Counted from the first letter of the stretch, positions 36,561 to 45,557 are shown. The stretch is 64,000 nt of DNA from Ilyomonas sp963847085 (GCA_963847085.1 CAWJYO010000010.1:124001-188000); one strand, 5' to 3'. Translations and numbers: made by a program. The notes: a model not told the origin generated them from the sequence alone.

Positions 36561-37637
36561 TTATTTAAGGGTCAAAGGCTTTACAAACTCTTCCAGCAAT
36601 TTTGTTATTTCATCATATTCCAACAAAAATCCATCATGCCCGTACAGCGAATTGATGATGGCTAATTGCGCACCTGGAATGTAAGCGGCCAGCAATTCCT
36701 GCTCCTGCGGCGGAAATAGAATATCGCTTGAAATGCCAATCGCCAATGTATTTGCTTTAATGGAATGCAAGGCTGCCTGCACCGATGTTCTGCCTCTGCC
36801 AACATCGTGTTTGTCCATCACCTTCGTTAAAAAGTAATAGCTGAAGGCATTGAACCGCTTTGCTAATTTTTCGCCCTGGTAGCGCTGGTAGCTTTCTGCT
36901 TTTGAAATTTGTTTCGCTATTGAAAGCGATTCAGTCTCATCCGTTACTCCTCTTTGCGTTGCTGTATAAGTTTCGTAATGACGGTACGATAATAATGCAA
37001 TTGACCGCGCTATTTTCATACCTTCTTTGCCTGCGTTTTCATCTCCATTCTTCCATGTGCAATCGTTTTCAATGCACCATCGCTGCGAGGCATTAAACGC
37101 CATTCCCCAGGGCGAGTGTTGCGCATTGGTTGCAATGGGAACAATGTGTTCAAATAGCTCGGGTTCTTCAATTGCCCATTCCAGCAGTTGTTGTCCACCC
37201 ATACTGCCGCCAATGCCAACGTGTATTTTTTCAATGCCAAGATGCTTGCGCAAAGGCTTGTAAGCTTCTACCATATCGCGCGTGGTAAACTGCGGAAAAC
37301 TGTGGTAGTACCGCTTGCCCGTTTTAGCGTCAACATCAAGCGCGCCAATACTACCATAGCAGCTTCCCGGCATATTCGCACAAACAATGAAAAACCGTTC
37401 AGGATCGAAAAAACTGCCTTCGCCCACCAAACCCGGCCACCATTCTACCGGATTGCTGTTGGCGGTTAGCGCATGAAAAACCCATACCACATTGCTTTTG
37501 TTTTCATTCAATTTTCCGATAGTAGTATAGGCAAGATGATAGCCATCTAATTGCGCTCCGCTTTCCAGCAACAAGGTTTCTTCACATCTAAATATCTTTC
37601 GTTCCAATGTTTGGTTTTGTTTACTTTCCTGCAACAA
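36561..37637 (-). CDS. metX: Homoserine O-acetyltransferase
   Basis: 358 residues, alpha/beta hydrolase fold. Acetylates homoserine with acetyl-CoA as the activated intermediate for methionine. Motifs: GYHLAYTTIGKLNENKSNVV, VWVFHALTANSNPVEWWPGL, the nucleophile Ser in VGIGGSMGGQQLLEWA, and the catalytic Asp and His in ISSDILFPPQEQ and YGHDGFLLEYDE. The start ATG 37637 lies 26 nt after the metY stop, so they are co-transcribed. It could be an O-succinyltransferase, but the acetyl subtype is the usual partner of MetY. Confidence 0.95.
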   Translation of the reverse strand: MLQESKQNQTLERKIFRCEETLLLESGAQLDGYHLAYTTIGKLNENKSNVVWVFHALTANSNPVEWWPGLVGEGSFFDPERFFIVCANMPGSCYGSIGALDVDAKTGKRYYHSFPQFTTRDMVEAYKPLRKHLGIEKIHVGIGGSMGGQQLLEWAIEEPELFEHIVPIATNAQHSPWGMAFNASQRWCIENDCTWKNGDENAGKEGMKIARSIALLSYRHYETYTATQRGVTDETESLSIAKQISKAESYQRYQGEKLAKRFNAFSYYFLTKVMDKHDVGRGRTSVQAALHSIKANTLAIGISSDILFPPQEQELLAAYIPGAQLAIINSLYGHDGFLLEYDEITKLLEEFVKPLTLK

Positions 37638-37663
37638 CGATTGGGTTGTTCTAAGTTTTGTTT

Positions 37664-38971
37664 TTATGAAAATACTTTGTCGAAGGCTTGTTGAAAATCA
37701 GCTTTGATATCGTCAATGTGTTCAATGCCTACACTCACACGAATTAAATTGGGCAACACACCAGCAGCTTCCTGTTCGGTTTCGCCTAACTGCTCATGCG
37801 TAGTAGTAGCTGGATTAATGACCAGCGTTTTGGCATCGCCCACATTTGCCAGATGGCTGGCCAACTTCAACGAATCTATAAACTGTGATGCTTTGGTTTT
37901 ATCGCCTTTTATACCAAAGTTCAATACACCGCCAAAGCCGTTGTGCAAATATTTTTTAGCTAATTGATGATACGAACTGCTTTCCAAACCCGGATACCAA
38001 ACGTACTCAACCTGCGGATGTGCTTCCAGCCATTGCGCTAATGCCAGCGTATTCTGGCAATGTCTTTCTACGCGAAGTGATAAGGTTTCCAAACCCTGCA
38101 AAAGTAAAAATGAATTGAACGGGCTCAGCGACGCGCCCCAATCGCGCAAACCTTCTACACGCGCACGAATCGCAAAAGCAATGTTAGGCAAACCCAGCGG
38201 ATTGCCTTCGCCAAACACATTCCAAAACTGCAAGCCATGATAGCCCTCCGAAGGTTCGGTAAATTGAGGAAATTTTCCGTTAGCCCAATTGAAATTACCA
38301 CCATCTATAATTACGCCGCCGATGGAAGTGCCATGGCCGCCAATCCACTTCGTGGCGCTTTCCACCACAATGTTGGCACCGTGTTCCAACGGACGAAACA
38401 AATAGCCACCGGCTGCAAAAGTATTATCAACAATTAAAGGCAAATCGTGCTTCTTAGCTAAAGCTCCAAAGGCTTCAAAATCCGGAATACTTAATTTCGG
38501 ATTGCCAATCGTTTCTAAATAAATGGCTTTGGTTTTATCATCAATTAACGGTTCAAAGCTTTGCGGATCATCGCTGTTAGCAAAGCGGGCATCAACACCT
38601 AATCTTTTAAAAGAAACTTTAAATTGATTGTGTGTTCCGCCATATAAATGAGAGGCGGTAACAAAGTTGTCGCCCACCTGCAAAATGTTGTTCAAAGCTA
38701 AAAACTGTGCGGCTTGTCCGCTTGCTGTAGCCAATGCGGCTACGCCACCTTCCAGTGCTGCCATGCGCTTTTCAAACACATCGGTGGTGGGGTTCATAAT
38801 GCGGGTATAAATATTACCAAACTGCCGCAAACCAAATAAGTTAGCAGCATGTTCGGCATTGTCGAACTGAAAAGATGTGGTTTGATAAATGGGAACCGCA
38901 CGGCTTTTGGTGGTTGGGTCAACTTCCTGTCCGGCGTGGATTTGCAATGTTTCAAAATGTTGGGCACTCAT
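37664..38971 (-). CDS. metY: O-acetylhomoserine sulfhydrylase (aminocarboxypropyltransferase)
   Basis: 435 residues, PLP-dependent Cys/Met-metabolism family. Makes homocysteine from O-acetylhomoserine and sulfide. Motifs: FETLQIHAGQEVDPTTKSRA, PIYQTTSFQFDNAEHAANLF, IYTRIMNPTTDVFEKRMAAL, the PLP Lys in VVESATKWIGGHGT, and the C-terminal LIRVSVGIEHIDDIKADF. The length above 420 residues indicates MetY rather than MetB/MetZ. First gene of the operon; its 5' leader carries a SAM-I riboswitch and a terminator. Confidence 0.95.
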   Translation of the reverse strand: MSAQHFETLQIHAGQEVDPTTKSRAVPIYQTTSFQFDNAEHAANLFGLRQFGNIYTRIMNPTTDVFEKRMAALEGGVAALATASGQAAQFLALNNILQVGDNFVTASHLYGGTHNQFKVSFKRLGVDARFANSDDPQSFEPLIDDKTKAIYLETIGNPKLSIPDFEAFGALAKKHDLPLIVDNTFAAGGYLFRPLEHGANIVVESATKWIGGHGTSIGGVIIDGGNFNWANGKFPQFTEPSEGYHGLQFWNVFGEGNPLGLPNIAFAIRARVEGLRDWGASLSPFNSFLLLQGLETLSLRVERHCQNTLALAQWLEAHPQVEYVWYPGLESSSYHQLAKKYLHNGFGGVLNFGIKGDKTKASQFIDSLKLASHLANVGDAKTLVINPATTTHEQLGETEQEAAGVLPNLIRVSVGIEHIDDIKADFQQAFDKVFS

Positions 38972-39050
38972 ATTTGTGTGTTTTATTTTTTATAAAAGAA
39001 AAAAGTTTTCCTTGCTGATTATGTTTGTTTTTGCGGCAAAACAGGAGCAT

Positions 39051-39083
39051 AAAAAAAGCCCGTCTTCTAAGTAAGACGAGCTT
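39051..39083 (-). terminator. Expression-platform terminator of the SAM-I riboswitch
   Basis: On the minus strand AAGCTCGTCTTACT and AGAAGACGGGCTT form a stem followed by a run of T. It lies between the aptamer and metY, so transcription can stop here when the aptamer binds SAM. Confidence 0.85.
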
Positions 39084-39128
39084 GAATGAAGTATAGCGGG
39101 GCTAACAAAAAATCAAACTGAAATCTTA

Positions 39129-39240
39129 CTTATCTCTCCCGATTGTATCGGGTTGGAAGTGGCACCTTTCACACGCTATTTATGGCTGTGGTGGTTGCCA
39201 AGGCTTCATCGGTCCATGTCCCTCTGCCTTTCTTGATAAG
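39129..39240 (-). promoter_or_regulatory. SAM-I (S-box) riboswitch aptamer
   Basis: On the minus strand the leader begins CTTATCAAGAAAGGCAGAGG and continues GACATGGACCGATGAAGCC, TTGGCAACC, GGTGCCACTTCC and AGAGATAAG. These are the conserved P1, kink-turn and P3 core blocks of SAM-I aptamers. P1 pairs CTTATC with GATAAG. A terminator lies 45 nt downstream, then metY, metX and hom. It senses S-adenosylmethionine and turns methionine synthesis off when SAM is plentiful. Confidence 0.95.
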
Positions 39241-39272
39241 AATTTATAAAGAACTTGCCTGCCGGGCAGGCG

Positions 39273-39280
39273 CAAAGATA
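39273..39280 (-). promoter_or_regulatory. Candidate -7 box for the riboswitch-met operon
   Basis: Minus-strand TATCTTTG matches TAnnTTTG. A minus-strand TTG at 39299-39301 gives an 18-nt spacer. Transcription would start a few nt downstream, about 30 nt before the aptamer. Confidence 0.65.
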
Positions 39281-39355
39281 TAAGCGGCTTTGTTATATCA
39301 ACAAAAAATATTTTGGAATAAGCCTTGCAACAAGCCATAGTAAAACAGCATCATT

Positions 39356-39878
39356 ATGAAAAAAATAATTGCCCTTATTAGGAGGAATATCAGGCGCAGC
39401 TACTGTGTCGTTACTTCACGAAGCGTTAAAGTTAACCGTTCCTTCCGTTGCCCCGCGCATGGATTTGCTGGACATGGAAGCGATGAAAAAAATAAGAGAA
39501 CGCGCACATCTTCCCATCCCGCCGGAACGCGAATTGTTTAAACAAACCATCATCAGCGAACTCATTGCTTATACATTATATTACAGTCTTGCAGGAGGCG
39601 ACGCTGCCGACCTGAAAGGAACAACATTAGGCATCGCGGCTGGTATTAGTGCGGTGCAACTTCCCGAACAGCTTAACCTAAATCCGGAGCATAGCAGACG
39701 TACAAAAGCAACGGAATATTTAACAATGGGTATTTACATAGCGGGCGGTTTGGCGGCCGCTGCAACCATTGGGTCATTAACACAGCTAACAAACAATGTA
39801 AGTAAGAAAGTGAGCAAAATAAAAGCGCCAAAAATAAAAATTCCCAATGTTAAAAAGTTAGTTCGCAAACTCAAGTAA
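39356..39878 (+). CDS. Hypothetical membrane protein, probable frameshift after the start
   Basis: ATG 39356 encodes MKKIIA. Removing one C near 39375 joins it to LLGGISGAATVSLLHEALKL, the frame that runs to 39878; otherwise only TTG 39369 could serve as start. About 173 residues. Hydrophobic segments: IIALLGGISGAATVSLL at the N-terminus, a middle stretch (LIAYTLYYSLAGGDAADLKG, LGIAAGISAVQLP) and TMGIYIAGGLAAAATIGSL. The Lys-rich tail KVSKIKAPKIKIPNVKKLVR is cytoplasmic or nucleic-acid-binding in style. The family is unknown to me; similar short membrane proteins occur in Bacteroidota. Confidence 0.6.
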
Positions 39879-39957
39879 GGTTTGTTTTTGCCCCTTTTTC
39901 TCTTCCTAAACAAATGTTACACATGGAGTAAAGTTGTAACATCGGCCATTTAATGGT

Positions 39958-39965
39958 TAATTTTG
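39958..39965 (+). promoter_or_regulatory. Candidate promoter for the alpha-oxoamine synthase gene
   Basis: TAATTTTG matches TAnnTTTG. A TTG at 39934-39936 lies 21 nt upstream, close to the usual -33 spacing. Confidence 0.6.
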
Positions 39966-40000
39966 CGGCGTTTTAAACTACAATCATCAATCAAAATACT

Positions 40001-41260
40001 ATGGCAGATATTTTTGAAAAACTGGTAAAGAACTATGGTCCGATTGGTCAGCATCGCGATCGTGCGCATGGCTATTTTGCGTTTCCAAAGTTAGAAGGTG
40101 AGATTAGTAGCCGCATGAAATTTCGTGGCAAAGAAGTGATTGTCTGGAGCTTAAATAATTACCTGGGTTTGGCCAATCATCCCGAAGTTAGAAAGATAGA
40201 CGCCGAAGCTGCGGCGCAATGGGGTTTGGCTGCGCCGATGGGAGCCCGCATGATGAGCGGAAATACCAACTGGCACGAGCAATTAGAAAAAGAGTTGGCC
40301 GAGTTTGAAGGAAAAGAAGATGCCATCTTGCTGAACTATGGTTATCAGGGTATCATGAGTACAATTGATGCCGTTTGTGGCAGGCACGATGTGATTGTGT
40401 ATGATGCTGAAAGTCATGCCTGCATTATTGATGGCTTGCGCCTGCACCCGGGGCACAGGTATGTGTACAAACATAACGATGTAGAAGATTTAAAAAAACA
40501 ATTGGAACGTGCTACCGCTTTGATAGAAAAACAAAACGCAGGTGGCATTTTAGTAATAACAGAAGGCGTGTTTGGTATGGCTGGTGATCAGGGCAAGCTA
40601 AAGGAAATTTGCGACCTGAAAGATGCTTACGAATTTCGTTTATTGGTTGATGATGCACATGGTTTTGGAACACTGGGCGCAACAGGAGCCGGTGCCGGCG
40701 AGGAGCAAGGTTGCCAGGATCAGATTGATTTGTATTTCTCAACATTTGCCAAATCAATGGCTTCGATAGGTGCATTTTTAGCAGGCCCGCATGTGATTAT
40801 TGATTACATCCGTTATAATATTCGTTCGCAAATTTTTGCCAAGAGTTTGCCAATGCCTTTTGTTATTGGCAACCTAAAGCGTTTGGAGTTATTGCGAAAT
40901 CATCCTGAATTAAAAGAACAATTGTGGAGCAACGCATTGAAATTGCAAAACGGCTTAAAAGAAAGAGGCTTTGATATTGGTAAAACCGACAGTCCTGTAA
41001 CGCCTATTTATATGAAAGGCGGCGTAGAAGAAGCGACTGCAATGGTGATGGATTTACGCGAAAATTATGGCGTGTTTTGTTCTATCGTAACATATCCTGT
41101 AATACCGAAAGGGCACATTATTTTCCGCATGATTCCAACGGCGGCGCACACCGATGAAGATATTCAAGCAACATTGAAAGCCTTCACCGAAACAAAGCAA
41201 AAATTAGATTCCGGTGAGTACAAAGTAGAAGCAATACCTGATATGGCAGAAAGCAGATAA
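40001..41260 (+). CDS. Alpha-oxoamine synthase family PLP enzyme (SPT/KBL/BioF type)
   Basis: 419 residues. The family condenses an amino acid with an acyl-CoA, releasing CO2. Motifs: VIVWSLNNYLGLANHPEVRK, GARMMSGNTNWHEQLEKELA, LNYGYQGIMSTIDAV, AESHACIIDGLRL, LLVDDAHGFGTLGATGAG and the PLP-lysine in YFSTFAKSMASIGAF. The substrate cannot be read from motifs. Serine palmitoyltransferase for sphingolipids is a good possibility in Bacteroidota, 2-amino-3-ketobutyrate CoA ligase another; no threonine dehydrogenase is adjacent. It is monocistronic, with its own promoter and a strong terminator 2 nt after the stop. Confidence 0.88.
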   Translation: MADIFEKLVKNYGPIGQHRDRAHGYFAFPKLEGEISSRMKFRGKEVIVWSLNNYLGLANHPEVRKIDAEAAAQWGLAAPMGARMMSGNTNWHEQLEKELAEFEGKEDAILLNYGYQGIMSTIDAVCGRHDVIVYDAESHACIIDGLRLHPGHRYVYKHNDVEDLKKQLERATALIEKQNAGGILVITEGVFGMAGDQGKLKEICDLKDAYEFRLLVDDAHGFGTLGATGAGAGEEQGCQDQIDLYFSTFAKSMASIGAFLAGPHVIIDYIRYNIRSQIFAKSLPMPFVIGNLKRLELLRNHPELKEQLWSNALKLQNGLKERGFDIGKTDSPVTPIYMKGGVEEATAMVMDLRENYGVFCSIVTYPVIPKGHIIFRMIPTAAHTDEDIQATLKAFTETKQKLDSGEYKVEAIPDMAESR

Positions 41261-41262
41261 TG

Positions 41263-41310
41263 AATAAAAACAAAAGCCTTTTCAACTTCGAAAAGGCTTT
41301 TGTTTTTATT
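41263..41310. terminator. Bidirectional terminator
   Basis: ACAAAAGCCTTTTC pairs with GAAAAGGCTTTTGT around a 6-nt loop, flanked by complementary A and T tracts. The full stem is about 20 bp and symmetric. It separates two convergent genes and contains the AAAAACAAA core in both arms. Confidence 0.9.
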
Positions 41311-41334
41311 TCATTAAATGTATAAGATTATTCT

Positions 41335-41685
41335 TTACTGAACAATCTCCATGCTTTTAATTTTATCATTGTTGAAAGTATAAATGTGATGTATGACTCC
41401 ATCAAACAAAATTTTTCCTTTCATGTCTTTTACCAATTGCCTAACCTCAACATCTAGTTTTCCATCGTTGATTATTTGTATGTAAAGTGGCGTTACCATT
41501 GGGTTTAGCTCTTTCCATTGTCTCGTCCAATACTCTCTCACTTCATTATATCCATTTACATAACCACCTTCCCAACCATTAGGCCAACGAACATCTTCTT
41601 CCATCAGTGAAAGAACGCCATCAATATCTCTTGCATTGAACGCACTATAAGCTTTCTGAATAATATTTGCATACATCTGTTCCAT
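41335..41685 (-). CDS. SnoaL/NTF2-like domain protein
   Basis: 116 residues. NTF2-fold signature: IIQKAYSAFNARDIDGVLSL, MEEDVRWPNGWEGGYVNGYN, EVREYWTRQW, and the C-terminal strands GVIHHIYTFNNDKIKSMEIV. There is no signal peptide. Small cytoplasmic NTF2-like proteins of this kind bind or isomerise small ligands; the ligand here is unknown. It is 13 nt downstream of the GH13 gene in the same direction and may be co-transcribed with it. Confidence 0.8.
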   Translation of the reverse strand: MEQMYANIIQKAYSAFNARDIDGVLSLMEEDVRWPNGWEGGYVNGYNEVREYWTRQWKELNPMVTPLYIQIINDGKLDVEVRQLVKDMKGKILFDGVIHHIYTFNNDKIKSMEIVQ

Positions 41686-41698
41686 ATATTTTCAGCAA

Positions 41699-43027
41699 TT
41701 AATAGGAATACACTTTATAACCCCAGGCAGGCAATGTTATCTTTTCGTGCTTATCAATTTGATCCAATCGTTTGGTAAACACATCCTGCATCAGCGGCGG
41801 CATGGAATAGTTGATAGTAAAGGTTTGTGGCCCATTGCTTAAGTTGGTAAGCACCATCACTTTTTGATTTTTGTTTTGCCTTATAAACGCATAAATCGCA
41901 TCGTCTTTTGATGTTGATAGTTTGGTAAAAGATGCATCGGCATCCAGGGCTTTATTGTTTTTACGAAGCGTTAGTAACGTTTTATAAAAAGGCGCACGGG
42001 CATATTTACCCCACCTGATACTATCTTTATAAAAGAAAGAAATGGAATCTAAATAAGGCTCTTCCTGACCGCTGTAAACCAATGGTACTGCATGTTCCAG
42101 CGTTTGCGTTAACACAGCAAACGGTGCATGAATGGCGCCGGGCATGGTAGCATAATCGGCTTTGTTCCAACTGTTTTCATCGTGGTTGCTGGTGAAATAC
42201 AGGTCAATGGAATGAGGAGGATAAACAGCATCATCGTGTTTAATGATTGAATCCAAAGCCATAGCATTTTGCTTTCCTGCAGCAATGTTGTTCATCACAT
42301 GGAACACATCCCAAGGATAGATAGCATCAAAGCCGGCAGTAATGTATTCAGGTGCATCTACTTCTGCAAGCATAAATAAATTTCGTCCCTGCTTCAATTC
42401 AGCAATACATTTCTTCCAAAACTCTAAAGTTGGACCATCGGCGTGGTCGCAACGAAAGCCGTCAATGTTGCTTTCTGTTAACCAATATTTCATATCGGCA
42501 ATCATCGAATCTGCCATCTCAGGGTTTTGATAATTGAGCTTGCGTGTATCCGTCCAGTCAAACTCGGTTTTTGCTTTTCCGGTGCTGTCTTTTACATAAA
42601 AATCAGGATGTGTTGTCAACCAGTAATGGTCGCCGCCGGTATGGTTGGGAACCCAATCAATCAACACCTTAAAGCCCTTGCTATGTGCCGCATTCACCAA
42701 ATGTTTCCAGTCATCTATATTTCCAAATTCAGGGTTGATTTTGGTGTAATCGGATACTGCATAATAACTTCCCAATGCACCCTTTCTGTCCACTTTGCTG
42801 ATGGGATTTATCGGCATAAACCAAAGAGTTTGCACACCCATGTTTTTCAACCTATCCAAGCTTTTTTCAAAGGCTTTGAACGTGCCTTCCGGTGTGTATT
42901 GCCGCACATTCACTTCGTAAATATTGCCTTGCATGATCCACGCAGGATGTCCATCTTCCAGCGAATCTTTTTGTGCAAAAACAAACGTGGCAATAAAAAG
43001 CGGTAAAATAAAAAGCAATCGTTTCAT
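41699..43027 (-). CDS. GH13 alpha-amylase family protein, exported
   Basis: 442 residues from ATG 43027, where a signal peptide starts (LLFILPLFIATFVFAQ). The longer frame to 43099 is not needed. TIM-barrel GH13 motifs: region I VLIDWVPNHTGGDHYWL, region II with the nucleophile Asp in NIDGFRCDHADGP, region III with the general acid Glu in LFMLAEVDAPEY, and region IV FTSNHDENSW. It acts on alpha-glucans in the periplasm or outside. There is no SusC/D pair nearby. Downstream of the cysteine desulfurase gene by 34 nt, same direction. Confidence 0.92.
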   Translation of the reverse strand: MKRLLFILPLFIATFVFAQKDSLEDGHPAWIMQGNIYEVNVRQYTPEGTFKAFEKSLDRLKNMGVQTLWFMPINPISKVDRKGALGSYYAVSDYTKINPEFGNIDDWKHLVNAAHSKGFKVLIDWVPNHTGGDHYWLTTHPDFYVKDSTGKAKTEFDWTDTRKLNYQNPEMADSMIADMKYWLTESNIDGFRCDHADGPTLEFWKKCIAELKQGRNLFMLAEVDAPEYITAGFDAIYPWDVFHVMNNIAAGKQNAMALDSIIKHDDAVYPPHSIDLYFTSNHDENSWNKADYATMPGAIHAPFAVLTQTLEHAVPLVYSGQEEPYLDSISFFYKDSIRWGKYARAPFYKTLLTLRKNNKALDADASFTKLSTSKDDAIYAFIRQNKNQKVMVLTNLSNGPQTFTINYSMPPLMQDVFTKRLDQIDKHEKITLPAWGYKVYSY

Positions 43028-43061
43028 AGTGTGGTTTGTAACAAATAAAAATAAGAAAGTA

Positions 43062-44198
43062 TCACACCAAATTCGTAAGAATTTCCACCACTTTGTCAAC
43101 TTCTTCTTTTGTATTGTTTTTACTAAAAGAAAAACGAACCGCGACTATATCTTTATCAGGATACACCGCAGCAATTACATGACTGCCCTGGCTGGCGCCA
43201 CTTGTACAGGCACTGCCACCAGAGGCGCAAATGTGATGAATGTCGAGATTAAATAACAGCATATCTGTTTTGTCGGTTCGTGGGAAACCTACATTTAAAA
43301 TAGTATATAAAGTGTCGCCGAAAGTGTCGCCGTTGAAGCAAATATTTGGAATCTTTTGTTTCAAACAATCAGCCATATAAAGCCGCAGTTCATTGATTTT
43401 TTTTGCATCACTTTCATAGTTATCACTCGCTATTTGCAAGGCTTTCGCAAAGCCTGCAATACCGTATAAGTTTTCAGTACCTGCGCGCATGTTGCGTTCC
43501 TGTGAGCCACCGTTGATGAGCGGATGAATTTTTACATTTTCATTGATGTATAAAATGCCAACGCCTTTTGGGCCGTGAAACTTATGCGCTGCACCGGTTA
43601 TAAAATGAACGGGTGTGCTTCGTAAATCGAAAGGAAAATGACCCACCGTTTGCACAGTATCGCTGTGAAAAATATCGCCATAAGTTTTGCATAATCTACC
43701 AATTTCATAAATGTCTGAAAGATTGCCGATTTCGTTGTTGGCGTGCATCAACGTTACCAAACATTTTTGTTGAATTGTATCGAGCAATCGTTCCAAATCA
43801 TTCAAATCAATATGACCATTTGGTAACAGTTTCACATAGCTAACACCAATGCCTTTTTGTTTTTGCAGGTATTCTACAGTATGTAATGTGGCGTGATGCT
43901 CAATGCGGGAAGTAATAATATGTTGGCAACCCAAATCAGTAATAGCCGCATTAATTGCTGTGTTGCTGCTTTCCGTTCCGCCGCTGGTAAAAAAGATTTC
44001 TGAAGGCTTTGCACCCAATATTTTTGCTACTGTTTTTCTGCTGTTTTCAATTGCCAAACGGCTTTCTCTGCCATAGCTGTAAATAGAAGAAGGATTGCCA
44101 AAATGTGTGGTTAAATAAGGCATCATTGCATCTAACACTTGTGTATCTAAGGGTGTGGTAGCAGCGTTGTCAAAGTATATTCTCGAACCTGTATTCAT
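43062..44198 (-). CDS. Cysteine desulfurase (NifS/IscS family)
   Basis: 378 residues, PLP enzyme removing sulfur from cysteine for Fe-S clusters or tRNA thiolation. Motifs: IYFDNAATTPLDTQVLDAM, IFFTSGGTESSNTAINAA, SRIEHHATLHTVEYLQ, the PLP Lys in FITGAAHKFHGPKGVGILYI and the active Cys loop HHICASGGSACTSGASQGSH. The compact loop indicates the class I (IscS/NifS) type. No iscU or iscR gene is adjacent. The ATG is preceded within 2 nt by a copy of GGCAAAAACAAA on the coding strand, which would sit in the 5' leader. Confidence 0.92.
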   Translation of the reverse strand: MNTGSRIYFDNAATTPLDTQVLDAMMPYLTTHFGNPSSIYSYGRESRLAIENSRKTVAKILGAKPSEIFFTSGGTESSNTAINAAITDLGCQHIITSRIEHHATLHTVEYLQKQKGIGVSYVKLLPNGHIDLNDLERLLDTIQQKCLVTLMHANNEIGNLSDIYEIGRLCKTYGDIFHSDTVQTVGHFPFDLRSTPVHFITGAAHKFHGPKGVGILYINENVKIHPLINGGSQERNMRAGTENLYGIAGFAKALQIASDNYESDAKKINELRLYMADCLKQKIPNICFNGDTFGDTLYTILNVGFPRTDKTDMLLFNLDIHHICASGGSACTSGASQGSHVIAAVYPDKDIVAVRFSFSKNNTKEEVDKVVEILTNLV

Positions 44199-44221
44199 TC
44201 TTTGTTTTTGCCTGAAAATTT

Positions 44222-44322
44222 TTTAGAACCACAAAGGCACTTTGAAATGAAGTTACACGAAGAATATTGCTAAAAACAAACTTTGTGATGCTTAGTAATC
44301 TTTGTGCCTTCGTGGTTCTAAA
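44222..44322. repeat. Inverted repeat 10 (ACCACAAAGGCAC type)
   Basis: TTTAGAACCACAAAGGCAC (44222-44240) is complementary at 18 of 19 positions to 44304-44322. The right arm repeats CTTTGTG and CCTTCGTG with an 8-9 nt spacing. Lies between the pseudouridine synthase and the desulfurase genes, both minus strand. Confidence 0.8.
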
Positions 44323-44333
44323 GTGTAAATAAA

Positions 44334-45378
44334 TTATAGTTGATGTGGCTTTACATAGTCGCGCCACTTTTCAATTACGTTGCTCATATCGGATGGAATT
44401 GGTGCAAAAAAGTTCATTCGCTTGCCTGTTTTCGGATGGTCGAAACCTAATGTTTGCGCATGCAATGCAATGCGTGGGCAAACTTCAAAACAGTTGTCAA
44501 CAAACTGTTTGTATTTATTGAAAATAGTGCCTTTTAAAATTTTATCACCGCCATATTCCCAGTCATTAAACAATGTATGACCAATGTACTTCATGTGCAC
44601 ACGAATCTGGTGCGTGCGACCGGTTTCTAAAACGCATTCCACAAGCGTTACATAATGAAACCGCTCCAGCACTCTGTAGTGCGTAATGGCGTGTTTGCCA
44701 TGATCGCCTTCGGGATAAGCATCAAAAATTTTGCGGTAGCGCAGATGCCTTGCAATGTGCGCATCAATGGTACCTTCATCTTCTTTCACATCGCCCCAAA
44801 CCAGCGCAATGTATTTGCGCGAAGTAGTGTGCAAATAAAACTGCCGCGCCAGATGCGAAGCGGCTGTATCAGTTTTGGCAACCACCAATAAACCCGTTGT
44901 ATTTTTATCAATGCGATGAACCAAGGCCATAGCGTGGCAATTCATCTTCGGTAAGCGATGAATCTTGTTCCAGCAAATGATAAGCTATGCCATTGAGTAA
45001 AGTGCCTGCATAATTGCCAACGCCCGGATGCACCACAATGTTAGCCGGTTTGTTAATGACCATTATCGCGTCATCTTCATACACGATGTTTAACGGAATC
45101 GGTTCAGGAATGATTTCGCCATTCTCAGGGCTTTGCTCAATTAAAATGGTAAGTTCATCGCCGGGCTTTATGCGATAATTGCTTTTTATTTCTTTGCCAT
45201 TTACCGTTACAAAGCCTGCTTCAATGCCTTTCTGAATTTTGTTACGTGTCAGGTTGTAAAGTCTTGCGTGCAGCCATTTGTCAATGCGCATTGGCTCCTG
45301 GCCTTTATCAACAACAAAAACCTGCCGCTCATAAAGTTCATCCTGTAAGTCAACAAAAAAGTCTTTCAGTTCAGGCAT
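44334..45378 (-). CDS. RluD-type pseudouridine synthase, one frameshift
   Basis: About 348 residues. An N-terminal extension is followed by an S4 RNA-binding domain (MRIDKWLHARLYNLTRNKIQ, VTVNGKEIKSNYRIKPGD) and the RluA-family catalytic domain (NIVYEDDAIMVINKPANIVV, then the catalytic Asp in VHRIDKNTTGLLVVAKTD). The C-terminal part includes LVECVLETGRTHQIRVHMKY and GFDHPKTGKRMNFFAPIP. The frame breaks near 44927: removing one T gives PRYGLVHRIDKN, as the family requires. It modifies uridines of large-subunit rRNA, probably at the RluD sites. A -7 box ends 4 nt before the ATG. Confidence 0.88.
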
Positions 45379-45382
45379 GATG

Positions 45383-45390
45383 CAAAAATA
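45383..45390 (-). promoter_or_regulatory. -7 box for the pseudouridine synthase gene, 4 nt from ATG
   Basis: Minus-strand TATTTTTG, a perfect TAnnTTTG match, followed by 4 nt and the ATG at 45378. Predicts a leaderless mRNA. Confidence 0.6.
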
Positions 45391-45534
45391 AGTTAGGATG
45401 ATTGTAAACGTTGTGTTATAAACTATTATAGTAGTGGTTCGTTTTAAAATAAAACCTATAAAGCTATATTTTAACCTGGCAAGCTAAGCACGCACCTTTA
45501 CCTACAGCGTACCAACCATTTGTTTTACATTGTG

Positions 45535-45542
45535 TAAATTTG
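45535..45542 (+). promoter_or_regulatory. Candidate -7 box for the CNNM/CorC gene
   Basis: TAAATTTG matches TAnnTTTG, 15 nt before ATG 45558. It overlaps the alternative TTG start at 45540 and so argues for the ATG. Confidence 0.6.
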
Positions 45543-45557
45543 CGGTTTTATACAATT

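Noticed and set aside
19641..41310. All AAAAACAAA copies as one functional signal
   Set aside because: Several are simply the two arms of terminator hairpins or A-tract coincidences. Only the longer GGCAAAAACAAA form is claimed as iterated.
42527..43006. 159-residue plus-strand frame
   Set aside because: Antisense to the GH13 amylase; no domain recognised.
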